64,000 nucleotides of DNA, taken from contig NC_031499.1 of assembly GCF_000237925.1 (NCBI RefSeq), positions 7,260,195 to 7,324,194 of the forward strand. The letters run 5' to 3'. The stretch's first letter is position 1. Each line of letters begins with the position of its first letter. The notes under the pieces are model-generated. The model had not been told where the DNA came from and searched no databases. It saw nothing but the letters and a program-made list of their open reading frames with translations. Position numbers and translations under genes: made by a program. This stretch comes from Schistosoma mansoni. Taxonomy: Eukaryota > Platyhelminthes > Trematoda > Strigeidida > Schistosomatidae. Below are positions 31,420-44,295 of this stretch, piece after piece.

Positions 31420-34400
31420 GTTCGACATTGGATGCTGACCACGTTGTTTAAGTGGACTTGTTTAACTGAAGGCTTTCGGTCATGCATCCGCACCAGATCA
31501 CGTTTCAACTCGGCGTGGGACACTGCTCCTACGTTCATTAGCCAGCTTATAATAAAGGTTCCTCGATATATTGATAACGTATCAAATATATCTTTCCTAT
31601 CTCTTCTCGTCTGACTTCTGATTTCCTTTAGCCGGGAACGATCGAATATAGAAGATACTACTGGTTGCTAGTCGTAAAACTAGAATATCCGTCGTATCTT
31701 CAGTGGTGAGCCTAACGTGATCTGGTACACCAAGCCAATAAACTGTGAGTCCGTTCCTTTTTGGAATATTATTATTCATTGTTATTCTTTATTTGAATTT
31801 TATATATTGTGATATACTTTTTCTTCGCAAGTTTTTCCCGGATATATTTTAATAAGACATTTTTCGTTATCTATATTACTATGACGGAACAGTCACCTAA
31901 GGTTTTTAAGTTAAAGTCAATTCCCCCTATTTCGATTCAGTTAACGCCATTTTGGCCCGACAATATTGAGTCCTGGTTCTGCTACGCAGAAGCCGATTTT
32001 TGCATGCACGGAATCACGGACTCGCGCACACGATTTCTCGCGGTAGTTAAGGCATTACCGCGCGAATTTAACAGGTACGTAACACCTAGTATGTTTACTA
32101 GTGATGTTCCGGAACCTTACGAAACTCTCAAACGGTCGATTTTAAAACGAGGAGACCTAACTGATCGACAACGGTCAGACCAACTCCTTAACAATATCGA
32201 CCTGCAACATAGTTCTGCGACAGACATGTTGCTAAGAATGAGAGAGGTTATCGGCCAACGAACTTTCGATGACGGCCTATTCAGACAACTTTTCTTGTCT
32301 AAACTCCCTCAACAGGTGCAGGCAGTAAAGGTCTCGTTTCAAAACAACGTCACAGACGAGCTGGCTGCATCTGCCGACTGCATCTTAGAAATCACAAAAT
32401 CGTCTAAGGCCGAGGTTTTTTCCGTCGAGGAAAAACCTCAATCGACCCCGACTGACATAGCCGAACTATGTCACACACTTACACGATATCTTAGAGTTCG
32501 TAATGACTGTAGTCGGTCAAAAACCCCGCGTATAAGTGTCTCACGTAGGTGATCTGTCTCTCGACCACGAGAGACAGATAATCCCGACTGGTGCTGGTAT
32601 CATAACCAGTACGGTAAGTCTTCCAGAAATTACAGGAAACCCTGCAATTATCCGACCTCAAAATCGAATGACACGAAAAACAGTTCGGGAAACTTCCCAG
32701 CCGGCACGCGTTAACGGCAACCGTAGCCGGCGAACACAGCCGCCTCTTATATGTCACGGATATGATTACGAAAGTTCACTACCTCGTCGACACCGGAGCA
32801 GAAGTTAGCATTCTTCTAGCGAATTCCAACGACAGACTTCGCGAGTCTGTTTTAAGTTTACAGGCGGCAAACGGAAAGCCGATCGCTACTTACGGTAAAA
32901 GGTACGTCTACCTTAACGTGGGTTTACGCAAACCCATACACTGGATTTTCGTTGTTGCAGATGTCTCTATGCCAATCATTGGTATCGACCTGTTACAATA
33001 CCACACTCTACTCATCGACACACGCTCACGAAGGTTAATAGACGGAAACACTAAGTTATCTGTTTGCGTAACTCCTTGTTTTGGTTGCAGGTTATCCCCA
33101 GTCACGATTAAGCACACCATAGACTGCTTGTACCAATCATTACTCGACAAATACTCCGGGATATACCAACCGCAATCGAAATTGCCTTGTGTAACCAGCA
33201 ATGTTACACATTACATCTCGACTACAGGACCACCTGTATTCTCGAAAGCCCGCCGACTCGCTCCCGAAAACCTTAGGTTAGCAAAAAGGGAATTCGACCA
33301 TATGATAGACTTAGTGATAATTCGACCATCAAATAGTCCATGGTCATCCCCATCGCACATGGCCCCTAAAAAGGACAGCAACGATTGGCGGCCAACTGGT
33401 GATTATCGGCGTCTGAATGCTAAAACCATTCCCGATCGTTACCCATTGCCTAATATTCACGATTTGACAGCTACTTTGAAAGGTACAACTGTCTTTTCAA
33501 AAATCGACTTAGTTAAGGCTTATAATCAAATACCGATGGCAACCGACGACATTCCTAAAACCGCCATCATCACTCCTTTCGGTCTTTACGAATTCCTGCG
33601 AATGCCTTTTCGTTTAAGAAATGCAGCTCAAACCTTCCAAAGGTTTATAGACGACGTCTTCCGAGGTCTCAACTTCGTACATGCGTATGTTGATGACTGT
33701 CTAATAGCAAGTCCGGACAGAGAATCACATCTCAAGCATCTGGACATTGTTTTCGATCGACTCCAAAGGCATGGCATTACTGTCAACATTCAGAAATGCC
33801 AAATAGGAACCAACTCCTTAAACTTCTTAGGACACACTATCGATGGCAACCTTTAGGATTTTTCTCGAGACGGTTGCTAGACACGGAATCTAGGTACAGC
33901 ACGTTCGGTAGGGAACTCCTAGCTATGTATTGTGCTGTACGGCATTTCCAACATTCCATCGAAGGAAGAGAATTCACGCTTTTTATCGATCACAAACCTC
34001 TTACCTTCTCCTTAAGTTCATCTTCAGACAAGTACTCACCGCGAGAGTCACGTCGGGCTCACCAGTGTAGAACATCACGTTGATGATCTAATTCGAAATG
34101 ATTGGGGGCCTACTAGAATTAGACGAGAATGGTGACGAACCAACTAACGCTGAAGTCACACCTCGCGACCAGCACCTTACGCGGATTGCCCCCATCGACG
34201 TAACAAGGGGCCATGGATGCTATGGAGACTGTACAGCACAAAGGACGTTATTACAAGAATATATTAGTTAAGGTACAACCACGAAAATACAGAAGCGAAA
34301 GTACAACCACTGCCGCATGGGCCAGTCCATAGCGTATGATTTTATTGATGCGCGTTGACCGTCTTTGACCTTGACGAGGATCGACGATCTGTTCGATATT

Positions 34401-34470
34401 CAGTGACCCAACTGCCGAGTGGTTTGGCCAGGGTTCAGTGATATTTCACTGACCCTACAACCAAATTCTT
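31420..34470 (+). mobile_element. Gypsy-type LTR retroelement fossil, gag to RNase H
   Basis: A leader or LTR-like stretch (31420-31808) is followed by gag (31809-32552, with FWPDNIESWFCYAEADF), then protease (DTGAEVSIL near 32790), reverse transcriptase ([23 protein letters not shown]) and RNase H (TLFIDHKPLTF near 33980). The element is broken and appears to lack integrase; the segment 34084-34470 is unassigned. It has few interruptions compared with the other Gypsy copies, so it may be the youngest. LTR boundaries are not certain. Confidence 0.8.
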
Positions 34471-35765
34471 TTTTCCCTCTATTATCGTTCATATACCTGG
34501 GTTTTTGTCTGGGGGTATTGATGATCCACTGCTTCTAGACACGGAAGCCCGTTAAGTGAAAGCTTCTTCTATTCCGCCCTCAACCATTTGAACCATTTGA
34601 ATTTACTGGTTCTTGTATGTTGAACTCCTTGTTCTGGGGTTTATGACTTTCAGGGTCACTTGGAGAGTTTGTTTTTGACTTGTTACTTATATATGTAAAT
34701 TAAACTTATAGTCCCCGTGATTTTGCGAATGACTAGGAATCCCAGGTCTCAGTATTAGGACCTCTTCTTTTCTTGATTTATATAAACGATCTTCCACAAC
34801 AGGTATCGTCTGACATTACTTTTATGCTAATGATTTGAATCTGGGGAGATACGCAACCAAGAGAATATAGTGGCACTTCAAAGGGATCTGACTTGACTTC
34901 AAAGTTGAGCAGATGAAAACGGATTTGCGTTTAACACTTCAAAGTGTAAAGTAGTCCATCTGAGACATGTTGCAGACTACAGTTACAACTTAGGCAACTC
35001 ATCTCTAGAAGTATCCCTTGTTGAAAAAGATTTAGGAGTGTTGGTACCCTACGATTTGAAGTCTTACGCTAACTGTGATAAGAATGCCTTTCGACCAAAC
35101 CTTTCACTGGTAACATTGAAGTGCATTTTTGGCAAGTCTGATGGAAGAACTTTCCACATAATCTTCAACATTTTAATTCGTCCCCATTTAGAGTACGGAA
35201 ACAGTATTTCCTCCCTCACCTCAAAAGGATAAGGACATTGTGGAACGTATCCAACGGCGAGCTGTGGAATCAGTTCGGGGACTCAAATTCAAGCCTTATG
35301 ATGAGCGCCTCCAATCACTAAACCTTTACCCCTTAGAATACAGGTGTCTTAGAGGTGGCCTAATAGCTTACAGTATCCTTAACGCTTCTGAACATCTCCT
35401 TAAACACTCACTTAGGTTTAGCTTCAACACAAATCTAAGGGGTAACACTCAGAAACTGGAAACAAAACACAGCAGAACTACTTAAGAGTAGTCAAATGCT
35501 GGAATTCGCTATCGGCTGAGATAGTCCTAGTGACTTCACAGGAGTCCTTTAAGAGAAAACTTGACATATTCTTAAGGACTAAGGATAGTATCCTAATATG
35601 ACTTATCGACTTCTTTCTCCTCTTTTACCGTTATTATGCATAGGTTCCTGCCTGGAGGTATTGGTGATCCGCTGCTACTAGACACGGAAGCCCGTTAAGC
35701 GAAAGCTTATTCTTTTTTGTCCAAATCCATTTGAATCATTTACGTTTACCAAGACAATAACAAAA
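34471..35765 (+). mobile_element. CR1-type LINE, two nested 3' fragments
   Basis: 34480-34625 is a 3' tail (GACACGGAAGCCCGTTAAGT) that recurs at 35640-35760. Between them, from 34745, is a decayed reverse transcriptase end matching 30645-31385 (KSYANCDKNA, RIQRRAVESVRGLKFKPY). The arrangement is two 5'-truncated copies side by side. Confidence 0.75.
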
Positions 35766-36064
35766 AGGTGAAGGCTTGTGAAACGAAAACCATTGAAAAT
35801 AGAGTTAGATTTTGGGAAGTCCTATACTCTACATACCTTTTTACTAACATTTGTGTGGTCTCATGTTTCTGAAGTTTCTACATTATTTCTTAACTGTGTT
35901 AATAGGTTTAATGGGTGGGAAGAGTGATTACAGAACTGTGGTTAGGAATTAAATACCTTAGAATGAATAGGGAATACATCCAAAGTGTTTTTCGTCAACA
36001 GTTCTTTTGACTTGTGTCGTAGTGTTGAAATCTCTTGATACAACATAGTTTATTTAGTGACTTG

Positions 36065-38960
36065 TGAGATTTCAGTTTCAGTTTGGAAAGGACAGGAGGC
36101 TTGATGGCTTGTGTTAGTCCTGGCAATGATGGTCTCTCAGCTGATCCAACTTTCTTTTGAAGGAGTCGACGGATGGAGCCTCAACCACGTGCTGAGGTAA
36201 TGAATTCCACTCGTTGATTATTCGATGGGAAAGTCGGTAGTCAGCTGACAAGTAATTCGTTCTGGGCTTGTGAACTTTTTTGGAGTGTCCTCGTAGATTT
36301 TCTGTTTTGGAAGACAAGAAAAATGAGGGCATATCAGGTGCAAATTTGTCATTAAGCAATTTGAAAACTGTAATCAAGTCGCCTCGGATTCTTCTATATG
36401 ACAGCGGGAATAGGTTTAGCTTGGTTAGTCTAGTACCATACGGGAGCTTCGCTATTCCGGGAATCAGCCTAGTTGCTGTTCTCTGAACCCTTTCCAAGAG
36501 TTCACTGTCTTTTTTTAGGCAGGGGCTAGCTGCTTGTATGCAGTACTCAAGTTTAGGGCGTACGAACACGGTATACAAAGTCAGAAACGTTTTAGCGTCG
36601 AGATGCCTAAAAGCCCTGCGTATGAACCATAAAGTCCTAAAACCTTTGGCGGCTATTGCACGGCAGTGTGCAGTAGTCTTTAAGTCTTGACTAACGATGA
36701 CACCTAAGTCATTGTGTGCCTGGACAATAGGTAACTCAGTGTTATTCATCGTGTATGTATCTGTACCGTGGTGGCCAATATGCATCACAATACACTTGGA
36801 AGTGTTTATCGGTAATTGCCAGGTTTGGGACCATTCAGATAATCTCTCCAGGTCATTTTGAAGTTCTAAGCTATCGCCCTTGCTTTGTATCGCTCTCCAT
36901 ATCTTGACATCGTCAGCATAGAGTAAGACCGATGACGATAGTAGACGAGGGAGGTCATTAACGTACAGGAGGAATAACACTGGCCCCAAAACTGTACCCT
37001 GGGGGGCTCCACGAAGCACAGTTTCCCAGCTAGACAACTTGGAGTTCACCCGTACTCTTTGTTGACGCCCAACTAGGAAGTCTTTTATCCACATCAATAG
37101 ATTGCCTCCAATCCCGACATTCCTTAGCTTATATAACAGCCGGTTATGCGGAACTTTGTCGAAAGCTTTGCTGAAATCGATGTAAGCTACGTCTATAGGT
37201 AACTTTTGGTCCTTAAGAGCGCACCAGCTTTCACGAGCGACTAATAAGTTTGTGAGACGAGAGTAACCTGTTCTAAAGCCATGCTGCTTTTCGGAGAGGA
37301 TCCGGTTTTCATCGAGATGCTTTAACAGCTCCTTCCGAATAATCTTTTCTAAGATTTTAACAACCACACTAGTTAGGCTAATTGGTCGGTAATTCTCAGG
37401 CTTATGTTTTGTACCTGTTTTGAAGACTGGACTTACTATGGCGTTCTTCCAGTCTTTTGGTAGACGACCCTGGGTTACGGATAGATTAAAACATACACTT
37501 AAAGGGTTCGCAACAAAGTTAGCTAATTCCTTTAGTAACCTAGGATGCAGTTCATCGGGTCCAGTGGATTTACCTATGTCAAGCTTAACTAGCAGACCGA
37601 AGACATCGAGTTCTTTAATGGTTACGCTGTCCAGTGCTTGTGTGGGGGGATTTTCATGGACTGGTGAGAAGGGTGTTTCTATGGTGTATACATCGCTAAA
37701 GTATTTAGAGAATACTTGAGCTTTGCCAAAGTCGTCCTCCACTAGTGATGAGGTAGTACTGTCTCCTCATAGTGAAGGAACATTTCTTCTTCTTTTTGTC
37801 CTTTGGTTTATATACGAATACAAGCGTTTAGGGCATTCTATGGATTCCCTAACGATTTTCTCTTCGTACAGCTTTCTGGCCTTACGGAGGGTCGAGGCAC
37901 AGGTATTTCGAGCCTTTTGATACTGAGATTTTGCCTCGTCAGTCCCCAGTAACCTAAATCTATCCCACATTTTCCTTCTTTTACGGAGAAGGATGCGAAC
38001 CTCCCTACTGAACCACGGTGGGGAGTTTCTCGGTCTCTTAGGTGTAGTCCAAGGGATGTGGGGGGCGGTAACTTTTAAGTATGAATCCCGGAATATGCCC
38101 CAAGCCGTTTCGATTGATGACTCTGGGTCTATTTTCCAATCTACTGATGATGCTGATTTCATGATGTCTGGTATGTTTGCTTTCTAGACGTTAGGTCTGG
38201 ATTGAGCTGAGACGTGCTCGTGATCGACAGTTATATGGAAGTCAAAGCTTGAAACTGCATGATCACTTTTGCCTAGGGGTGGCATGTAATCCAGGTTTGC
38301 AACGTCATCCTCATAATGAGTCAATATAAGATCTAGTAAGGATGATGCAGAACCCGGGTCGTACCTCGTTGCTTCCTTCACGTGTTGCACTAGGGCACAT
38401 GTGATTACCGCATCAACTAGTTCCTGTTCGAAGGAATTTGCTGACGATTCAGTCCGCAGGTTTCCCCAGTCCACCATGGGTGCATTAAAGTCCCCTAGGA
38501 TTAGACATCGATCACTTCGTGATAAAGTGTTGAGACTGCTTAGCAGGACCTCGTTTACCTCACAGCTTGGACTGCGATAGATCAAACTAAGCAGCAACTC
38601 TTGTCCCCTGCATTTCAGGCGGCAGCAAACTAATTCATACGTCCCACTCTCATGGGATACACTGTCGATAATGGTGAATGGAATAGCATTCCTAATGAAT
38701 AGAGCTACTCCCCCTCCTTTACGTGTTTGTATTCTATCGGCCCTTACTAAAGTAAAACCCTCGAAATCAAGTTCCCTACTATCTATAGACGGCGTCAGCC
38801 ATGTTTCTGTGACTGCGATTATGTCTGGCCTAGTTGAGTCAATCTGTACACCTAGTTCCGGTAGCTTATTGAGTAAGCTCCGGGAAACTATCATTCTGTT
38901 ATCATTCTGCCTGCAAATGACAAGTAATGTTTGCTACAAATATTCACTCCAAGCATGTTT
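36065..38960 (-). mobile_element. CR1-type LINE, near full-length ORF2 with two premature stops
   Basis: A single 927-codon frame runs from 38894 to 36114. It holds an AP-endonuclease (catalytic-type Glu in AVTETWL at residue 30, GDFN at 134-137, SDH at 210-212), a linker, and a reverse transcriptase (AYIDFSKAFDKVPHNRL; GAPQGTVLGPVLF; LLYADD) with the C-terminal LEYCIQAASPCLKKD and YGTRLTKLNLFPLSYRRIRG blocks. The frame is interrupted only by one TAG (38184-38186) and one TGA (37764-37766), and both flanks stay in frame. The frame may begin slightly upstream of 38894 (ICRQNDNRM precedes it). No ORF1 is visible. Confidence 0.88.
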
Positions 38961-39364
38961 TACATAGTAGTGTCGCTAACATAGTAGTTGGAATATTCGA
39001 ACATTTCTGATTTCTTTGGAATCAGTATCTAACTTCATTTTTGTTTTGTTCAATCTCGGCGGATTCGGTGTTAATTTGCTAGAAATACAACACACATCAA
39101 AACATCAAGTAAAATCAATCTGTCAAGTCACTAACTTTTGAATTTAACCGTGCCAGTTAGTCTAGACTCCCAAGTTTATATCTACACGATGATCGTAATG
39201 TGCAGTTGTGGAGGCTGAATAACATCACTCTAATCACCCTAAATTCCGGTTTCATGACGTTTAAGTTGTAGCAAATGATGATGAAAAGTTGTGCCGGAGT
39301 CCTAAGTTTACACTGTGACCATCACTATCTTTACTCATTTGTGTTTGATTTCAATTGTTTTTAG
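38961..39364 (+). other. Upstream region of MRPS33
   Basis: No coding exon is recognised. The stretch ends in the splice acceptor TTTCAATTGTTTTTAG directly before the MRPS33 ATG. The 5' UTR must therefore come from an upstream exon or from a trans-spliced leader. Confidence 0.5.
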
Positions 39365-39673
39365 ATGACTTCGTTGTATGCCAAAAAGATGACAATGCTT
39401 GCTGGACGAATATTCAGGGATGTTGGTAAACAAGTCGATAGTAAATCCATGAAAGTTGTTCGAATAATGAGTGAATTACCTCGCCCAATGATCTTAAAAG
39501 ATTATTATCCTCCATTAGAAGAATATAATAATATTTTACAAAAACTACGCTATTTAGGCTTGTTTAGAAATGAGCACGCAGATTTTCGTGAAGAAATGGC
39601 ACGTCTACGTCAATTACGTGGCAAAGGGAAACGGAAGAAGGGCGAAAGTAAACGAGGGCTAGCACAACAATGA
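39365..39673 (+). CDS. MRPS33: Mitochondrial ribosomal protein S33
   Basis: This complete 102-residue frame compares with about 106 in human MRPS33. Family blocks are the N-terminal MLAGRIFRDV, the hallmark SKSMKVVRIMSELPRP, YPPLEEYNNILQKLRYLGLF, RNEHADFREEMARLRQLRGK and a lysine-rich tail (GKRKKGESKRG). It is a component of the small subunit of the mitochondrial ribosome. The ATG immediately follows an AG acceptor after a pyrimidine tract. In schistosomes the spliced leader itself ends in AUG, so trans-splicing here would place two in-frame AUGs together; cis-splicing from a 5' UTR exon is the alternative. Coding region unbroken, in a single exon. Confidence 0.95.
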   Translation: MTSLYAKKMTMLAGRIFRDVGKQVDSKSMKVVRIMSELPRPMILKDYYPPLEEYNNILQKLRYLGLFRNEHADFREEMARLRQLRGKGKRKKGESKRGLAQQ

Positions 39674-39966
39674 CATTACTTACTTTGTTATTTGTTTCCA
39701 TAAAAATTTACTTTGTATATATTTACTAGTAGTTTTTGAACAGTGTCATATCTTTAAAGTGAGATTTTAATGTGTTGAAATATGTTTTTTTTACTGATTA
39801 ATTGGAATTTGTTGTGGTGCTGTTTAGTAATGAACTCTTTGCTTAAGCAAATGCTGCTGAAAGAAGTATGTTATGCCTGTGGAAAACACTAACCTTATTT
39901 TGCGTTATTGTATTACATAATAGTTTATTCCGAATTTTCAACATCTTATCTGTACTAGTTGTAAAA

Positions 39967-39972
39967 AATAAA
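39967..39972 (+). terminator. Poly(A) signal of MRPS33
   Basis: AATAAA lies about 295 bases after the MRPS33 stop codon, followed by a T/G-containing stretch. It is the first canonical hexamer downstream of the gene. Confidence 0.55.
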
Positions 39973-40064
39973 TTATCGTTAGTGCAGTTGTCAAATTAGT
40001 CGATATAACTCACTCGATGTTTATAAGGGTTAAGAAATGGTGCTTAACCTTCTGCTGATCATCG

Positions 40065-40560
40065 CATCTGTGGTATAAGGATGGGGAGAGTCAGTTTCTT
40101 CTCTGAATGCTCTCACGTGGCTACGCGTATACAACCGCTGACAGGAGATTCCTACTCTGCCTTCTCGTGGCAGGGGTGTTTTTTACGAAATTTAGAGCAC
40201 ATAAAACGAATGTTCAGCGCTTTAACTGGATATGCAGGATTCATGTGGGAGAGTTGGAAAACCCTGATTTCAAAATAGTGGTGTACATGAGCTCTAGGAT
40301 CCTAACGAAAAAAAGTGTACGAACCTACTGTTGGTCACCGACCATCATGGAACTGTATTTTGTAACGTTGCTCCACTGTCTTGTGGGTGTGACCTCTTGG
40401 TCAAAGACCTGGGGATGACATTCTAAGAAAACTACCTGCTTTGATCTGGGCACGTGGGTTGTATCCCAGCCCTCACAGAAATCGAATGGTTTGTGTAGCG
40501 CATGTATATTTGGAGCCTCCTTGTACCAATGTTCACATGTCTAATTATTATTTGATGTAA
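40065..40560 (+). repeat. Repeat family C copy with LINE-like tail
   Basis: The body runs from GTGGTATAAGGATGGGGAG. The end (TTTGTGTAGCGCATGTATAT, TTGTACCAATGTTCACATGT) is a diverged form of the RTE LINE 3' end. Confidence 0.75.
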
Positions 40561-41364
40561 TATTGTTTATCTTATTATATGAACATTTCTATAATTCCTC
40601 CATACTTATTGCTCTTTTTACTACTGATCGTCATTCATAAGGCTACTGATATTTCCGATATAAAGTCTTCGCATCGTTTTTTTTGGAAATAAATAGTACT
40701 ATCATTATCAGGCTTTAAGCAGTTGAAAAAGTCTTTAAAATATAGTGGATTCATACAATTTTTGTCAACATTCATTTGCTAATTACAACTTCTTAGTCAC
40801 TCATGAAGCAGGTTAGGATAGAGCATAGGGAGTGTATTAATCGAAATTGGATGACCGCAGAACGTAACACAGGAATTATACTCTGTATGAGATTTAGGTC
40901 CGTATCATTCAAAGTCACAGAGAGGTTGTTACCAAGCTATTCTGATCGCAGTTTACTTCCTATAATACTGCTATTTCTTACATCCAAATGTTTGCTACGT
41001 ATTTGCACAAACATGACATTTATTATCAGTTTTCAGTCGTTGTAGGGTATGCTTTCCTTACGAGATCAAATATTACCGTAAGATATTTTTCCAGTTTCAT
41101 ATCTAATTGAAGAGAAACCAAGAAAACTATGCATGGATTAGAAGGATTTAATTCCGTATGTAAAATATGATGAATGTTTTGACACTGGTGGCCAACGTCC
41201 TACTTACTTTTAACCACGTAGATTGAAAAACAGTCTTAGCATTATATGTATACTAGATAAGGTATTAGGTTTTGCATTTTACTTTGCTTACATGTATACT
41301 TGTATACTTGCTAACCAATACTGTCGGAATCGTAAGGTTTGTGACCCACATCAATAAAGGGTAC
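40561..41364. other. No recognised feature
   Basis: AT-rich intergenic sequence; an 80-codon frame at 40803-41045 has no motif. Confidence 0.4.
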
Positions 41365-41800
41365 TTCTCGAAGTGGCTGAAAAAGAAATTGGGTTATAAG
41401 TGTTCTTGGAGACCTTAGGGCATGACTGCAAGCAGTCTCTGCTTGACGCTAGTCACACGGAAATATTTTATATGTAGTTTTAGATGTCTTAACCCCGTAC
41501 TTAAAAGGTCTTACTGATGTCGATGAAAACCCATAGGTTAAGATAAGATGTGCAACTTTAGGGTCAACTTTCTTCAAACCATTTACTGTTGCATGGTGGT
41601 AATATCCCTCTTAGTGCCGATTTTATAGGGGAAGCATTGCAGTACAGTCAACAGTAAAGCTTTGTCCCAGGACCCTAAATTGCTTTTATTAGTCCTATCG
41701 TTCACCAACCAACATACGTAGAATAGTAAAACCTAAAAAGAGCAAGTATTCCAGTCAATTTAGCTCGATTGTGATACCACGATATTCGACCCCAACTACC
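41365..41800 (-). mobile_element. RTE-type LINE, 5' leader fragment
   Basis: It is diverged but collinear with 28860-29350, the 5' leader of the RTE LINE (shared GGTGTAGGTCGACCTT-like and TTTAGCTCGATTG blocks). The 3' parts are absent, which is unusual for a simple 5'-truncated insertion. Confidence 0.5.
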
Positions 41801-41879
41801 ATGTCTAATTAGCAGTTACAACAGTGTATTTAGTCTTCGTAATGTCCGTGAATATGAAATCTAATATCTGTGTCATCTT

Positions 41880-42740
41880 AACAGTGTTATAGGACAGCTG
41901 ACAGATGCATTTCCAGTAAGGACCGGAGTCAGACAAGGCTGTCTACTTTCCCCATTCCTCTTCCTTCTGGTGATTGACTGGATTATGAAGAATTCGACAT
42001 CTGAGAGGAAATACGGAATACAATGGACTTCTCAGAATCAATTAGATGATTTGGACTTCGCAGATGACCTAGCCCTCTCCTCTCATACACACGAACAAAT
42101 AAAGATAAAGACAGCGAATGTAGCAGCAGTCTCTGCATCGATAGGCCTCCACATTCACAAAGGAAAAAGCAAGATTCTCAAATACAACACGGAGAACACC
42201 AACCCAATCAAAAAGAGGTGGAGACATTTACGTACCTGGGAAGCATCGTTGATAAACAAGGAGAATGGAATGCGGATGTAAAGGCGAGGATTGGCAAAGC
42301 AAGGACAGCATTTCTACAATTGAAGAACATATGGAACTCAAAACAACTGTCAACTAATTTCAAAGTGAGAATCTTCAATACGAACGTCAAGACAGTTCTA
42401 CTGTACAGAGCTGAAACGTGGAGAACTAATACATCCATCGTCAAGAAGGTACAAGTATTTATCAACAGTTGTCTATGCAAAATACTCAACATCCATTGGC
42501 CGGATACTATCAGCAACAGCGTTTTATGGGAGAGGACAAATCAGCTTCCAGCTGAAGAGGAAATTAGGAAAAGACGTTGGAAGTGGATAGGACCTACATT
42601 AAGGAAATCACCAATGTGCATCACAAGGCAATCTCTAACTTGGAATGAATAACAACTGGAAAGGAAGGCTCAGGACAGAGTTGGATGGAGAATGCTGGTG
42701 AGCGGCCTATGCTCCTCGACGAGGGGTAACAAGCGTAAGT
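41880..42740 (+). mobile_element. RTE-type LINE (second family), 3' half
   Basis: Frames contain RTGVRQGCLLSPFLFLLVID, a [10 protein letters not shown] box and [20 protein letters not shown]. After these come [19 protein letters not shown] and the C-terminal RKRRWKWIG. The pieces are separated by a frameshift near 42215. The 3' end is CGACGAGGGGTAACAAGCG. Matching minus-strand fragments lie at 43670 and 46535. Confidence 0.8.
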
Positions 42741-43669
42741 ACGTTAACAGTGTTATACTATAAATGAAAATGGAAACTATGCATACGAATTATGGAGATT
42801 GTTACAACTAGGCAAGTGTTCAATGCACGTACAGGAAGTAAAGAGCAACAGTTAAGAGATTACGAATGGATTATATGCTAAAGATTCATGTAAGTATCTA
42901 GAAATGTCAGACACTACAACGGATGAACATTTCACTCTAGGTACTAATAGTGCATTAGTTACTGAGTATTAGTAAGTAGTATAAAAATGTATACAAAAGA
43001 AACGGGTGGAGAGATCTTGAAGAATTAACATAGGATTAGCTTGAAATATAGGTGATTGATTTATTCAATAAACATTTACTTACTGAGTTGTGGGTTTGTA
43101 ATTCTTCGCTGCAATCAAACTCGAAGAAAGTGGTGGCTAATATATGTAGCTCAGAATGAGTATGTTGAACTGATCATAATCTATGATCTGGTGAATCGGC
43201 TGTAAAGCTTTCATTGTTCTGAACAACATCAACACATACTTCATGGAGAAATGTAGTTTTTGTGCTTGGTGAATAATTATACGTGAATGGGCTAAACTTA
43301 AATCCTACACTGAATTATTTGTATTCATCACTCATCCTTTTCATTATACAATATCTATAACTCTCCATTAGCTGATTTCTTATATCATGAAATCCAGATC
43401 TTCAGATATGAAGGTCCCACATTCAATCCATCGTGGACTGGTGGTTGTACACTTTTGAATAGTACTATACTAAAAAGAACTAGCTATCCAAAGCACTTTG
43501 GTTTACATTAGCACCCTCACTGAGACCAATAGGTGATAAGCATACCCTACATATCCTCAATCGAACTAATTTGTCAAGAAAATCTACAATTTCGTTAAGA
43601 AGAACAGTTTACACCAGTAAAGATGATGAAAATTTAGTTAAATTTCTTATGATAATTATCATGTTTACT
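42741..43669. other. No recognised feature
   Basis: Intergenic AT-rich sequence; no repeat shared with the window and no exon signal was recognised. Confidence 0.4.
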
Positions 43670-44240
43670 TACTTATACCTGTTACCCCTCGTGGAGGGGC
43701 ATAGGCCTCTCATCAGCACTCTCCATCCATTTCTGTTTTGAACAGTCCTTTCCGCTTCAGTCCGGTTGCTATTCATTCATTTCATATCTGTTCCCGATTT
43801 CTGACTTAATGTGTTCTTTTTAATTCCTCTTTTCCGTTTCTCCTCAGGATCCCAAGTTAGCGCTTGCCTCGTAATGTAGTTTGGTGATTTCCGTTATGTA
43901 TGTCCTATCCACTTCCAACATCTCTTCCTAGCTTCCACTTCGGCTTGAAGCTGGATTGTCCTCTCATAGAGTAGGCTGTTGCTGATGGCACCCGAACAAC
44001 GGATTTTGAGTATCTTACATAGACAATTGTTTATAAATACTTGTACCTTTTGATGATGTTTGTGGTAGTTCTTCACGTTTCAGCTCCATAAAGTAGAACT
44101 GTCTTGACATTTGTATTGAAGATTTTGAATTTGATATTATTCAACAGTTGTTATGAGTTTCACATGTTCTTCAACTGTGAGAATGCGGGCCTTACTTTGT
44201 CAATCCTTGCCTTCTCGTCTACATCGGATCCTTCATGCTC
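43670..44240 (-). mobile_element. RTE-type LINE (second family), 3' fragment
   Basis: The minus strand encodes [18 protein letters not shown] and [20 protein letters not shown], matching [18 protein letters not shown] and [20 protein letters not shown] of the copy at 41880. It carries the GAGGGGTAACAGG end. Confidence 0.75.
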
Positions 44241-44295
44241 ATTATCTAAGCCGAATAATTATTCATTGATAATTGCCAATTCAATTCATAATCTC

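Noticed and set aside
31420-34470. Intact LTR retroelement
   Set aside because: Parts are missing or interrupted and no LTR pair could be defined, so it is treated as a fossil.
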